Below are positions 1-13,087 of a stretch of 64,000 nt of DNA, piece after piece. This DNA is from Caenorhabditis elegans (lineage: Eukaryota; Nematoda; Chromadorea; Rhabditida; Rhabditidae): NCBI RefSeq assembly GCF_000002985.6, contig NC_003283.11:6882001-6946000 (forward strand). Direction: 5' to 3'. Both the position numbers and the translations under genes were made by a program. Numbering within the stretch: position 1 is the first letter of the stretch; each line of letters opens with the position of its first letter. The notes under the pieces are model-generated. The model was given only the letters and a program-made list of their open reading frames with translations. It was not told where the DNA came from and searched no databases.

Positions 1-38
1 GCAAACAAACACTATTTTACTTGTGCATTCTCTTTACA

Positions 39-3000
39 ATGTCGTCGGTGGATGACGAGCATCATCCTTCAATTGAAGTTGATATTCCTGACGTTTATGA
101 AAGTGCATCTGACTGTGAAAAAACTGAAGACTGCACCTATCTAGGATCTATTCTCAAGGCGAAAAAATCATTGCGAAAAACCAAGAAAGTCGCTAGTCCT
201 GGTATCTATCCGGGCTCGGCGGGTGCTCTTTCATCTCTTTCAAATGGCCTAGCCGATGAGAATAGATCGCCAACTAGTGCTGAAGTTTCTGATTCAGTAT
301 GTGGACAAAAATCTATAAATTCAGTTGACTTGAGGTTCAGAGGATTGAGAGGTTAGACATTTTAATGCGAATTTTTTGGGTTAATTCTTCTAAAACATGT
401 ATTTTCAGATGAACGTGAACTCGTGCAAAAGAAAACATTTACAAAATGGGTCAACTCACACTTGGTTCGAGTCAGCTGCAAAGTACAAGTGAGTAATATT
501 TTTCGAAACCCCGTTTATTAAAATTAATAATTTTCAGGACCTCTACATGGATATGCGAGACGGAAAAATGCTCCTCCGACTCCTCGCAGTTCTTTCCGGT
601 GAACGTCTGGTGAGTTGTATTTTTTTTTCAAAAAATTATTCAAAAGCGTCATTTCAAAAAAAAACTCCTTCCTCAAAAAAAATCAATGAGACGAGGCGAC
701 GTCTTTTTGCAAGCAGCTTGCAAGCTTTTCCCGGAAGAAAAGAGATAGACTGGCCCGAGAAGGAAAACTAATTGAATTCGAAAATGTGCAAACTTTTTTC
801 TTGGTCTTTCAAAAAACTTCCAAATTTTCAGCCGAAACCGACGCCGGGAAAAATGCGTATCCACTGTCTTGAGAACGTTGAGAAAGGTTTGCAATTCTTG
901 CGCAATCAACACGTGCATCTCGAAAACTTGGGTTCACACGATATCGTTGACGGAAATTCACGCCTCACGTTGGGTCTCATCTGGACGATCATCCTTCGAT
1001 TCCAGATCCAAGATATCACATTTGAAGACGCTGACAATCACGAGACACGTTCAGCGAAGGAGGCCTTGTTACTGTGGTGCCAGATGAAAACTGCTGGATA
1101 TCCAAATGTCAACGTCAAGAACTTCTCAACCAGTTGGAGAGATGGTCTTGCATTCAATGCACTTATTCATAAACATAGACCTGATCTCGTAGACTACGAT
1201 AATTTACAAAAATCGAATGCTCTTTACAATTTGCAATCTGCTTTTGATACCGCAGAAAATCAATTGGGATTGGCCAAGTTCCTCGATGCCGAAGATGTGA
1301 ACGTTGACCAACCTGATGAGAAATCCATTATCACTTATGTAGTTACATATTATCATTACTTCAACAAACTGAAACAAGATAACATCCAAGGAAAACGTAT
1401 CGGAAAAGTGATTAATGAGTTGATGGAGAACGACAAAATGATCAATCGATACGAAACTCTTTCATCTGATTTGCTCGAATGGATCAATGCCAAGATCCAA
1501 CTTCTCAACGAACGTCATTTTGAGAATAATTTGGAAGGTGTTCAAAGACAGCTCACCGAGTTCAACGACTACCGTACTCAGGAGAAACCACCAAAGTTCG
1601 ATGAAAAGGGAGAGCTCGAAGTACTTCTGTTCACTCTTCAATCAGCTATGCGTGCCAACAATCAGAGACCTTTCGTGCCGAGAGAAGGAAAACTGATTGC
1701 TGATATCAACCGAGTGAGTTTTTTTCCTAAAATCTTATTATGCCTAATTATTAAAAAGTGCATTATTTATTTAAAACCATCTATTTTCAGGCATGGCAAT
1801 CCCTTGAGAAGGCAGAACACGAACGAGAACTTGTCCTGAAAGAGGAACTCATTCGTCAAGAGAAACTCGAACAACTCGCAGCCCGATTCAACAGAAAGGC
1901 CGAGATGCGAGAGACTTGGCTCACAGAAAACCAACGGCTTGTCAGTCAGGACAATTTCGGAAACGACTTGTCTTCGGTGGAAGCTGCCACCAAAAAGCAC
2001 GAAGCCATCGAGACGGACATCTTTGCTTACGAGGAGCGTGTTCAAGCCGTCGTCGCTGTTGCTGGAGAGCTTGAAGCCGAGAACTACCATGATCAAGCCA
2101 AAATCAATGAGAGAAAGGAGAATGTTCTTCAACTCTGGAACTATCTTTTCCAACTTCTTTTGGCTCGCAGAGTTCGATTGGAGTTGTCAATGGCCATTCA
2201 AAAGATCTTCCACGATATGCTTCTTACTCTCGATCTCATGGATGATATTAAGAGCAGACTTTTAAGCGAGGATCTTGGAGCCCATCTTATGGACGTAGAA
2301 GATTTGCTTCAAAAGCACGCTCTTCTTGAGTCTGATATTAATATTATTGGAGAACGAGTTAACAATTCTATTGCTCAAGCTCAACGCTTCCGAAATCCAG
2401 ATGGACCAGATGGAAGTGGATACAAGCCAGTTGAACCAGGAACCATTGATGAGAGAAGTGATGTTCTACAAAAACGTTACAAGGAGCTTCTTGATTTGGC
2501 TGCTGAACGTAAGCGTCGTCTCGAAGACAACAAGAGACTTTGCCAGTTCTGGTGGGATGTTGCTGAGCTTGAACATGGTATTAAGGAACAAGAGCAAGTT
2601 CTTTCGTCCACTGATACTGGCCGTGATATTGTCACTGTTTCGCATTTGTTGGCCAAACATAAGAACGCTGAGAACAACCTTCGCGACTTGGAGAAGTACC
2701 TCGATCGTCTTGATGTTTCTGGAAAAGAATTGCAAGATGAAAGCATCCCAGGAAGTGACAACATTCCTCCAAGGCTTGCCGAGATTCGTGATTACATCAA
2801 CAAGCTCAAGGAACTCTCTGCTTCTCGCAAAGAAAGACTTGCCGGTGGAGTCGAATACTACCAATTCTTCACCGACGCCGACGATGTCGATCGCTACTTG
2901 TATGATACTCTCCGCGTCATGTCATCCGAAGACGTTGGAAAAGACGAGGGAACTGTTCAACTTCTCCTCAAGAAGCACGACGATGTCCATGACGAGCTCC

Positions 3001-6000
3001 AGAACTTTGACCAACACATCAAGGTTCTTCACGCCAAGGCCGAGTCTCTTCCACAGGAAGCCAGAGAACATCCAGATATCAGACAACGATTGGACACAAC
3101 TCTCAAGCAGAAGGCCGAACTCGAAAACCTTTCTCAACTTCGCAAGCAGAGACTTATCGATGCTCTCTCCCTGTACAAGTTGTACTCGGATGCCGATTCA
3201 GTCGAGTCTTGGATCGATGAGAAGGGAAAACTTTTGGCAACATTGGTCCCTGGACGCGATATCGAAGAGGTTGAGATCATGAAGCATCGTTTCGATACTC
3301 TTGAGCAAGATATGAAGAATCAAGAAGCTAAGGTTACTAACGTCAATGACTTGGCTCGTCAATTGCTTAATGTGGAACATCCAAACTCCGACGACATTCT
3401 TCACCGTCAAAACAAGCTCAACGCTCGCTGGGCTCAACTTCGCGACATGGTCGATCAAAAGAGAAACGAGCTCGAGAGAGCTCACCGCCTCGAAACTTTC
3501 CGCATCGATTGCCAAGAAACAGTTACTTGGATCGAGGACAAGACTCGTGTACTCGAGGATTCGGACGCGTTGACCAACGATCTTTCCGGTGTCATGAAAC
3601 TTCAAAGAAGATTGTCCATGATGGAACGCGATTTGGGAGCGATTCAAGCCAAGCTCGACTCGCTTCACAAAGAAGCCGATGACATCGAAAGAGAACGACC
3701 ACAAGAAGCTCAAGCCATTCGTGAAGATATCAAGAGAATCCACCAAGTCTGGGATATCCTTAACAAGAAAGTTCGTGAGCACGAAGCTAAACTCGATGAA
3801 GCTGGAGATCTTCAACGCTTCCTCCGTGATTTGGATCACTTCCAAGCCTGGCTTACTGCCACCCAGAGACAAGTTGCCTCAGAGGAAGAGCCACAATCCT
3901 TGGCTGAAGCTGAGCAACTTCTCAATCAACACGCTGCCATCCGTGAAGAGATTGACGGATACGCTGAGGATTACAAGAAGATGCGTGCAATGGGAGATCG
4001 TGTCACTCAAGATCAAACCGATCCACAATACATGTTCCTTCGTCAACGTCTTGCTGGACTTCAAGAAGGATGGGAAGAGTTGCAGCGAATGTGGGACAAC
4101 AGACAACATTTGCTTTCTCAAGGACTCAACCTTCAAATGTTCCTTCGCGATGCCAAACAAGCAGAGGTTATGCTCTCTCAACAAGAAAACTATCTCGCCA
4201 AGGACGATATCCCACAATCTTTGGAGCAAGCCGAGAACCAACTCAAGAGACACCAAGACTTCATCACCACTATGGATGCCAACGACGAAAAGATTCGCGC
4301 CGTCGGAATGTTCGGTGATCAGCTCTGCCAAGATGGTCACTATGCCGCTGACAAGATCCATAAGAAGGCTAGAAACATTGATGAACGTCGTGGAGCCAAC
4401 CGCGAGAAGGCTCAAGAAGTACTCAAGAAGCTGAAGGACGCCTTGTCTCTCCAACAATTCTTGTCCGACTGCGACGAGCTGAGAGAATGGATCGAGGAGA
4501 AGATGATCCGTGCTCAAGATGAGACTTACAGAGACGCCAAGACTATCACCTCCAAATTCGTCCGACATCAAGCATTCCAATCCGAACTTGCTGCTAACAA
4601 GGAACGTCTTGACCAACTTAAACATGCTGCCATCAACCTTGGTGACGACAAGCCAGAGTACCACGGAACCATTGATCCACAGATCGAGGAACTCGCTACT
4701 CAATGGGATGAGTTGGAAAAGACTACAGAGGAGAAGGGACAGAAGTTGTTTGATGCTAACCGCCAACAACTTTACGTACAAAGTATTGCTGACATGAAGG
4801 AATGGGCAACCCAACTTGAGAACGAGATGACTCGTGAAGACCAACCAGGAGATCTTACCACTGTCAATGTGGCCATGCAAAAACAACATTTGATCGAAAC
4901 TGAAATGATCAAGAAGGCTCAACACATTGATCAACTCATGGAGATGGAGCCACAGCTCGAGGAACTTCACCCAGACGAGCTTGAAAACATTAAGGCTCAT
5001 CGTTTGGCAGTTCAAGAACAACTTCAAAGACTCCAGGCTCCATTGGACGACCGACGTAAGGCATTGGAACGCAAGAAGGCCGCCTTCCAATTTGGTCGCG
5101 ATGTTGATGACGAGAAATTGTGGATTTCTGAGAGACTTGTTCTCGCTAAAGCTCAAAATCTTGGAGAAAGCCTTCCAGATTGTCATCGTCTCCAGAAGAA
5201 CCTACAACTTCTTTCCAATGAAATCGACAACCACGAACCATGGATCAACCAGATCTGTAATAATGGTCAAGAGTTGATTGACGAAGGACATGCTAACGGA
5301 CCAGCATTCGAGAAGAAGATTCAAGAACTGCGCAGTGCTTGGCAAGAGTTGAAGGAAGCCGTCAAAGACAGAAAGGGAGATCTTGGAGAAAGCGAGAAGG
5401 CTCATCAATTCTTGTATGATTGCGGAGAGGCTGAAGCCTGGATGAGCGAACAAGAATTGTACATGATGCAAGACGAAAGAGGAAAAGACGAGTTCTCAAC
5501 CAAGAACCAAATCAAGAAACACGAACGCCTTCAATCCGATATTGACAAATTTGCTGATACGATCCGTGCTCTTGCCACCAAGGCTCACAAGTTCGTCGAA
5601 GAGAAGTCACCACTCACCGAACAGATCCAAGTTCGTCAAGCTCAAATCGAGAAGCTCTACGCAGGTCTTCAAGATTTGTCGAAGGAGCGCAGAAAGAGAC
5701 TCGAAGAGACCTTGGAACTTTACGCTCTTCATCGTGAAATCGACGATCTTCTTCAATGGATCGCCGACAAGGAAGTTGTTGCAGGAAGTCAAGAGAACGG
5801 ACAAGACTACGAACACGTCCAAATGCTTCAAGAGAGATTCCAACAGTTTGCTCGTGACACCGAAAACATCGGATCCGAACGTGTTGCCAATGCTAATGAT
5901 GGATGTGATACTCTCATTGGTCACGGACACACTGACGCTCCGACTATAGCATTGTGGAAGGATTCGTTGAATGAGGCCTGGGAGAATCTTCTGGAGTTGA

Positions 6001-8337
6001 TGGACACTCGTGCCCAAATTCTCGAGGCTTCTAGACTTCTTCACAAGTTCTACCACGACTGCCGTGATTGCTTGTCAAGAATCATGGAAAAGACTCATGC
6101 TATGCCTGATGATCTTGGACGTGACTCAAGCAGTGTTGGTGCACTCTCCAGAAAACATCAGAACTATCTCAAGGATATTGCTGCAATTGGAGAACAAGTT
6201 GCTCAAATCGAAAGAGATGCCGCAGAGCTTCGAGATGGTTACGCTGGAGACAAGGCTCTTGATATCGGATCTCGCGAAAGCGAGGTTGTCAAGGCATGGA
6301 GGCATCTCCGCGGACTCTGTGACGCCCGTACATCTCGTCTCATGGATACTTCTGATCTTTTCAAGTTCATGAATATGGTCCGTGATTTGTTGTTGTGGAT
6401 GGATGAGGTGAAGAGAGAAATGAACTCACAAGAACGTCCGAAGGATGTGAGCGGAGTCGAGTTGCTCATGAACAATCATCAATCGCTCAAGGCTGAAATC
6501 GATGCTCGCGAGGAGAACTTCAACGCGTGCATCTCATTGGGACGAGATCTGCTCAACAGAAAACACTACGCATCAAGTGAAATCGAGAAGAAGCTGATCA
6601 AGTTGACAACCGAAAGAGCCGAAATGATGCGCAGATGGGAAGATCGTTGGGAATATCTTCAGCTCAGTAAGTTTTTTTCAAAAATTAATTAAAACTGTCA
6701 CTAAAACAATTTATTTCAGTTCTGGAAGTGTACCAATTCGCCCGCGACGCTGCTGTCGCCGAATCTTGGCTCTTCGCCCAAGAACCATATCTTATTTCGA
6801 AGGAATACGGTAGAAACCTCGAAGAAACCATCAAACTCATCAAGAAACACGAGGCGTTCGAGAAATCGGCATTCGCACAAGAAGAACGTTTCTTGGCGCT
6901 CGAGAAATTGACAACGGTAAGTGAAACTGGGGTGGGAGAGAGAGAGAGATGAGAGAAAAACGAGAGTGTGTTTTATAAACGTCCTCTAGAGCGTTGCCGC
7001 CGATGCACGGGTGGCGCAGTTGGTTATCGCTGCGCCTAGCGCTTGCGAGGCCGATTGTTCGACTGCGCTTGCTGGCCTCGATGACGATTCACCTAGCTCA
7101 CTCAGACATACAACTGGTGATAAAAAAATTTCGTGTCTTAGAGACCATTTTGTACTTTTGGAACTTATTTATAGTTTTAATTTCAGTTCGAATTGAAAGA
7201 AACTCAACACCGCGAGGAGGAGACCGCCAAGCGACGTGGTCCAGCTCATATTGGAAGTCCTTCTAGGTCAACTCCAGCCGCGGAAACATCTTTCGGCGCC
7301 CAGGATGATGGTAAGTGAAATGTTTAATCTTAATATATTTGGTTGTGTGCATTCATTAACCAACCTCCTAAGTGTATTGTGTTTGTTCTCACCCGTCGTG
7401 TGCTTTGTTTCAGACGCCGATATAACCCACAGCAGTTTGGAGGGACACCGAAAGTCATCACATGGTCAGAGTTGTTTTCCAGTTTCATTTACCCTAATCC
7501 ACCAAAAAAAGAGTGTATCCTCTATGTTTTCGACACATCTTCATCTAATCATCTTTGATGTCGTTATTAGTCGTTTTGTATCGTGCTGTTATTTTCAGAG
7601 AAACGATTGGCCCACTCCGAGTCAAGCAGCTGGCGAAAGTCATTGGCGCGCGCGCCAAAGTTCGACAGCAAGGATCCAAAGGGTATAGTTGTTGTGCTTC
7701 TTGATCTTATCGATGTAGTGAAGTGATATTGAATTTACATTTGTTGCTTTTAAGATTAGGCTGGCTGTGTCCTAATTATTCAAAATTAATGTTTGCTGTT
7801 TCAGGAGCCAAACAAGGAGAAGCATTCGAAGGAACGCTTATCAGAAAGCACACTTACGAGAGTCTCGACCGGAAAGCGGCTAACCGCTCATGGGAGAAAC
7901 TTTACGCAGTGTTGCGGCAGAATGAACTGTCATTCTACAAAGATCCGAAGCATAGGTAAGTCGCGTTAAGAATCAAAAGAAGATTTACTTCCATCCTTTC
8001 AGAGATGAATCTGTGCATGGAGAGCCACCAATGGCACTGCCAGGATGCTCTGTCAACGTGGCATCAGACTATCAAAAGAAGAAGAACGTACTGTCGCTGA
8101 GGTTACCCATCGGCGCCGAGTACCTATTCCAATGCGGTAGCGAAGAAGACATGCAGCGATGGCTCACCGAGTTGCAAGTCGCCACGGGGCAAGCCCAACT
8201 GGAAGAGGCTAGTAGATCACAGACGCTACCAGGTAACTGATTAAGGGAGTGATATATGTAATCAATATGATCATTTTTCAGCAGAAGGCAGTGCCACAAA
8301 GAAGAAGGGAGGATTTTTCTCTCGAGGCAAGAAGTAA
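39..8337 (+). CDS. unc-70: beta-spectrin (beta-G type), UNC-70
   Basis: Actin-crosslinking beta-spectrin of the submembrane skeleton; it pairs with alpha-spectrin and supports axons and muscle attachment. Exons: 39-351, 409-488, 538-609, 832-1713, 1791-6666, 6720-6916, 7187-7310, 7414-7464, 7599-7682, 7805-7955, 8003-8232, 8282-8337. They join to 7116 nt (2371 aa), close to vertebrate beta-spectrins. Order: divergent N-terminus (about 1-104), two calponin-homology domains (about 105-215 and 229-335), a long run of spectrin repeats (about 360-2150) mostly in one 4.9-kb exon, a charged Ser-rich linker, a PH domain (about 2232-2345) and a basic tail ending FFSRGKK. The start is the first ATG after the window edge (context ttacaATG); other first exons may lie upstream, outside the window. 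Splice choices near 6990 and 8281 may change the C-terminus. Gene identity is from recognition of the protein and the neighbouring genes. Confidence 0.95.
6990..7196 (+). other. possible alternative exon / tRNA-like GC-rich element in unc-70
   Basis: Between the exons ending at 6916 and starting at 7187 lies a GC-rich block. A possible acceptor (ctctAG) ends at 6989. From 6990 the unc-70 frame stays open for 68 codons and stops at 7196, which would replace the PH domain by a short new tail. The same block holds a tRNA-type A box (TGGCGCAGTTGG, 7012-7023) and a near B box (GTTCGACTG, 7057-7065), plus two hairpins: GGCGCAG/CTGCGCC and GAGGCC/GGCCTC. It could be a decayed tRNA-derived insert, an alternative last exon, or both. 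No good acceptor stem is visible, so I do not call a tRNA. Confidence 0.4.
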
Positions 8338-11300
8338 ACCGAATCAGTGGGACGAATTATTTGTATCGACGTCGAGGTAAGATTTTTTGAATTTTACTGG
8401 ATTCTCCTAACTTATTAGAAGCCATGAAAAGTATTTTAATTTAAAAATTATAATATCAAATGAAAACGCAAGTTTAATAAAAGATTAGTTCGTAATATTC
8501 TACAATGTTGCTGTAGAAAAGTTGCTTTAGTAATTTTTATTCTGTCAAAACCAACATTTTCCATTTTCAGCTGGCTTGATTCGATAGGTTACCTGATATC
8601 TGTGTTATCCATCGGCAGGATTACTCAGAAATCAAAAACCAATTTTGAATCTCTCCGTCTCGATTGGCGAAACAGTCTTTCTTTCACACCGACGCTTCAG
8701 TCACTTCATTTATATTTTATGAACCATTTTTTCTCAAATCAATGATTCGTCCCATTTGGTTTCTTGTTTTCTTGTTTCAAATTTAAAGTTTCACCCCCCT
8801 AATCCCAGTCAGCCAATGAGCTCCCCAATTCATACGGTTTCATTCTTTTCACCACCCATTCTTCGTTTTGTTTTGTTTCCCCCCTTTTTTCTCTGTCCTA
8901 AACGTCCCCCCTATTCCATATTAGGCATTAATATTATATTCGTTTAAATTTCCCCCCTACACTTTCTCATACTTTGAAAGCTTTTTGCTTATTAGCCTTC
9001 ATATTTTTTTGTGCAGATTACAAGTAGTAGAACCAAAGATAGCCTTGCCCGTTCGTCATCGGTCTCTTTTTGATTGGGAAATCGGCGTCTCAATTATTAT
9101 TGATTTTTCTTAAATATACAATTAGTATTTGATATTAAAAATCAAAGAAAAAAAAAGAGAAATGTGATGTACGGGCACCAATTCGAACTCGGTTTGTTGT
9201 ATCCCCTTAATTTTTAATGTAGCTATCTTTCGTTATTTTTTGTCTCTTTCAGCTTCACACTGCTTTTCAATTCAAGAAATCTCTTTTTTTCCCACCATAC
9301 CAATTCTATTGGTTCCAATTTTGCACCAAAACCCTTGCTTTCATTTTTTAGACTCCAAGAAACTTCCACTTTTTCTTTCACACGAATAAAAAAGGTTACT
9401 GTAGATATGCTTCTTCCCCTTGGGATATTTTATGTATGTGTGTATTGCGTGTGGCTTCATGTTCCTGTGTGCTCAGTTTATCCCCTTTCCCTTTCTTCTC
9501 ACAACTGCCTTTTTTGTTCTAATGATCTTTTTTTCTAATCTGTCTTATTGTTATCTCCCCCACTCGAATAATCTCTCGTCCCGCAACTCTTTCTAACCGA
9601 CTAAGCCAACCCGCCTCCCTTTAATGTCCCTTTACCTACAGTAATCCCCACCAGAGGAAGTAGTGAGACCCAGAATTTTTATGAGAAAATTCGCTTGTCC
9701 TTCCTTCGATTGCCAGCTTAGTCTTTATTTGTGAGAAATTATTTGGATTTCTCTTGGATTTTATTTCTGTGGCAGCTTTATTTCTTTTTTTGTTTTTCAC
9801 CTTTGGTTCACTTTGGAACTAATGAATCTTTTGACTAAACCATGGTTTTTTCTAACATTCTAACAACACTCTTGGGGCCATTTTTGGACGACGATTATGT
9901 ATTGGTTTGAAATGGAAAAAAACCAAAAAGTTGGAGAGAGAGAACGAAAGGAAGTCGTCGTTTTGCCACCAGTTTGCTTTGCTTTCTGCAAAATTGCCGT
10001 CGAAATGGACTCGAACCTCGTCAAAAAGCATTGTGCGTTAAGCTTTGAAGCCGTACATAGAAAATTAAATGTTTTGTGGTTATTTTCTGTATAGAGAGGA
10101 CAGATGTTAAGCTCGCCGAGCTATATTTATGAGTCACACAAAATAAATTTTGTAATCTTTAAAGTTCTGTCTTGTTTCAATGGAAAATTTTCTTGCTGGA
10201 TAAATTGAAAAATAACATTTTAAACCTTAACCACTCTCAAGTATTGTTTTCAACATTGATTTTTGGACTGTGACCGTCAAATTATTGACTTCACAGAACA
10301 GGTGAATGAGAGGTTCAACTTGTTTCGAACTGGGTCTGCAAAATATTTATGATTTACTTGACTACTTCCATCATATCAAAAAACGTTGTGCAGCTTTAAA
10401 TTCGTGTAACTTCAGAACCAAATTTTGAAGTTTTTGGATTTTTTTTTTTGGTTTTTTAAATGTTACCGTTGGTACAATTGAATCAATAATTTTAAATAGA
10501 AATTCAATAAAAATTGTAAAATAATGTTTGAAGTTCACAGTTTAATTACAATATTTCAACTTTTTTCATTCAAAAAAAAACAATTTAAAAATTCACAATT
10601 AAAAGATTTTATTTTCAAAAAATCCAACAAATTTTGCTGTTGTCAGATTATTTTGGAGTTTACAAAATTTATATTTCAGTATAATTTCAACAAGTAAAAC
10701 TTTTTAAAGTTATTCGAAAGCTCTGAGTTTATTTAGAAAACAGAAAATATATTTTACATTTCAGTTCAAACTAGAAGAATTAACTGAACCAAAATGTTAA
10801 TCGTTGAATAATTAACTGCTTTTCCAAATTATTCCTTTTCTGGCTGTAATTTCTAGAACAAGACATAGCTAAATTCCAATTATTAATTCTGAAGAACTTT
10901 GAATTTTTTTGTGGAAAAAATTAAAGTGCAAGTTTTATGGAAAACTTGCAATCACCAGACACTTTTTATGCCATTCTGCTAATATTCCCTCTTGAATTAT
11001 CTTTCGTTAGTTCTTGAAATTCATTCAGTCTAATAACAGTGTTTCTCTATAAATTCTTGAGATCCCTCTTAAATAAAATCTGGCCAAAAAAAACGGATAT
11101 TTGCCCTCACACCGCATAAAAGAGTACTTCGACGTCTCCTTCATCTTCTTTCGTTTCTTTTCGTTTTGTCACTTGACTAGTCAAAAGGGTGCGAAGTTCG
11201 CACTTGTTTAAAAAAAAAAACTTCCACAATCAGAAACTTACGGGAGTCATGGCAACTTGCTCTTATCTTTGATGTGCACCTGTTCGCGTTTCCAGAGCAA

Positions 11301-13087
11301 CCTAATCTGATATAGAACTCCGCCCAGTTAGCAGAAATCATTCCGCATAAATTGTGAGTTTTCTTCCTATTTTTCTAGAGTTGTGAGAATTTTCGACGAG
11401 AAGGTTTTTGCTCTCGGGTAAGTGTTTGAATTTAGAAAAGGTTGAGCACACGCCTTCTCTGATATCTAAAAGTCAAAATGCTATAGAAATGAGGAAATTT
11501 GTCATCTAAACTCTCAGTGAGTCAAGAATGTTTGTAAACACTTTTCCCATCTTATGACACACATTTCTCCATTTTTAGATGTTCTCGAACATTCTCCAAA
11601 TCCATTAATGACCTATGAACTATGTATTTACTTTTATAAGGAAAAGGGGATAGACTTATGGCGAAGTTGTTCTTGGAAATTCCAATTATCCCGTTTAGAC
11701 ATCTAGAAAAAATTCCTTGAAAATTTCTCAGTACTGACACAATTTTCTTGGTCTAAGTCTTCGAAGGCACCACTTCCGGAAAGTTTGATACCTGGGAATA
11801 AATGCCTGAAACCTGATGCCTTACTCAAGACTCGTCAACCCTTGAAGGCCGCCCATTGCTCTTCAGCCTTCTTCCTCTTTTCTCTTTTCCTCTTTCTTGC
11901 GAGCTCTTCGTTTCATCCCGAAATGCCGAATTCTCTTCGTCGCCTCTCTATCGATCTCTCGTTCGTCTGCGCCTCTTCATCTTTCCCATGGCATAACTTT
12001 TTCTACTTTTTACAAGAATCTGTGGCTCTTTTTGTTTTTTCGAGAACTGTCACTTTCCCATGTACACATTTATTTCGAAATAATGTTCCCAAACATCTAC
12101 ATAGTCAATCTAGTTTCGTCGTTCTATAGTCTCTTTCAGTCTCTATAACTAACCCAAAAACATCTTTCTGCCTAATTGCCAGCATTTCTATGTCTCTTCA
12201 TCTTATATACTCTATCCGTTTTTCGCTGGTTCCTGGTCCAATGCCACAATCATATACATTGCCAAACCACGAATTTTCTTTCCATTTTTTTATCAAAGCA
12301 GGTGAAAGAAACTCATTTTTCCGAGCGTCGAGCCAACAGAACATGAAGATATAATATGGCTTCACAATGATGGTTGCACATTAATATTCGATCACTGATC
12401 ACTTTTGTGTGTAATTCTGTGTGTTCCCGTTCCTATCACCTCTCATATCATGCTTTTTGCACTTTGCTGATGTACTCATTGGGTGCAGCCCTCAACTTTG
12501 AACTGTTTGACTAGTCCGTCCGACTGTCCACTTTTTCTTTTTCCCTTTTCTCAATGTGTGCCTTTCTCGATCGTTCTTTCAATCTGTCCAGTATGTGAGT
12601 CATCATTGCAAAGAGTTTTCCCTTTTGGAATTTAGATTAATTCTTGTTTTAATTCTTTACTTTCAATATTTAGAAGTTTGAAACTTTTTTCTGAAAATTT
12701 TTCAGCACCTAATTTTTAAACTCTGTTCTGTTCTTTAATTTTTTCATTGCAAATGTAATTTCTTGAAAATAATACAGAAGTAACTTTGTTTTTTTTTCAA
12801 CCTTCTCGGCTGAACCGAAATTCAATTTAAAAAAAAAATTAAGAAAACAATTATAAAAGTTCTATAGAATTATATGCAAAATTTTGAGCAGAAAACGAAA
12901 TTAGTTGTGAGTTGAATGAAAAATTCTTGAAGCGACCAAAAAAACAAAGCATAGTTAGAATTGAAAACATTTTGATTTTCTAATTTTCTACCACACAAAA
13001 AATTGCCAAAAATTTTTTACCGTGACCTTTTGACTTGGAAACCTCCGCCTCCATTTGTTTAAATATCAATCGTATTTATTTTAGATA
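8338..13087. other. unc-70 3' UTR/flank and upstream region of the PAQR gene
   Basis: No convincing coding exon. A possible 3'-UTR intron runs from 8377 (GTAAGA) to 8570 (ttttcAG), 39 nt past the unc-70 stop. Poly(A)-signal candidates (AATAAA) lie near 8475 and 10142. From about 8740 to 9660 the + strand is strongly pyrimidine-rich with C runs, as in a long 3' UTR. Near 11173-11203 two palindromes sit side by side (TTGACTAGTCAA and GTGCGAAGTTCGCAC). A GTAAGT donor at 11418 could end a non-coding leader exon that splices to the acceptor just before 13085. Confidence 0.5.

Noticed and set aside
3879-5186. 435-codon open frame on the minus strand within unc-70
   Set aside because: Shadow of the large spectrin exon; Leu/Ser-rich from antisense codon bias, no start context or splice logic.
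7005-7080. Functional tRNA gene in the unc-70 intron
   Set aside because: A and B boxes are tRNA-like but acceptor and T stems do not pair; kept only as a tRNA-like element.
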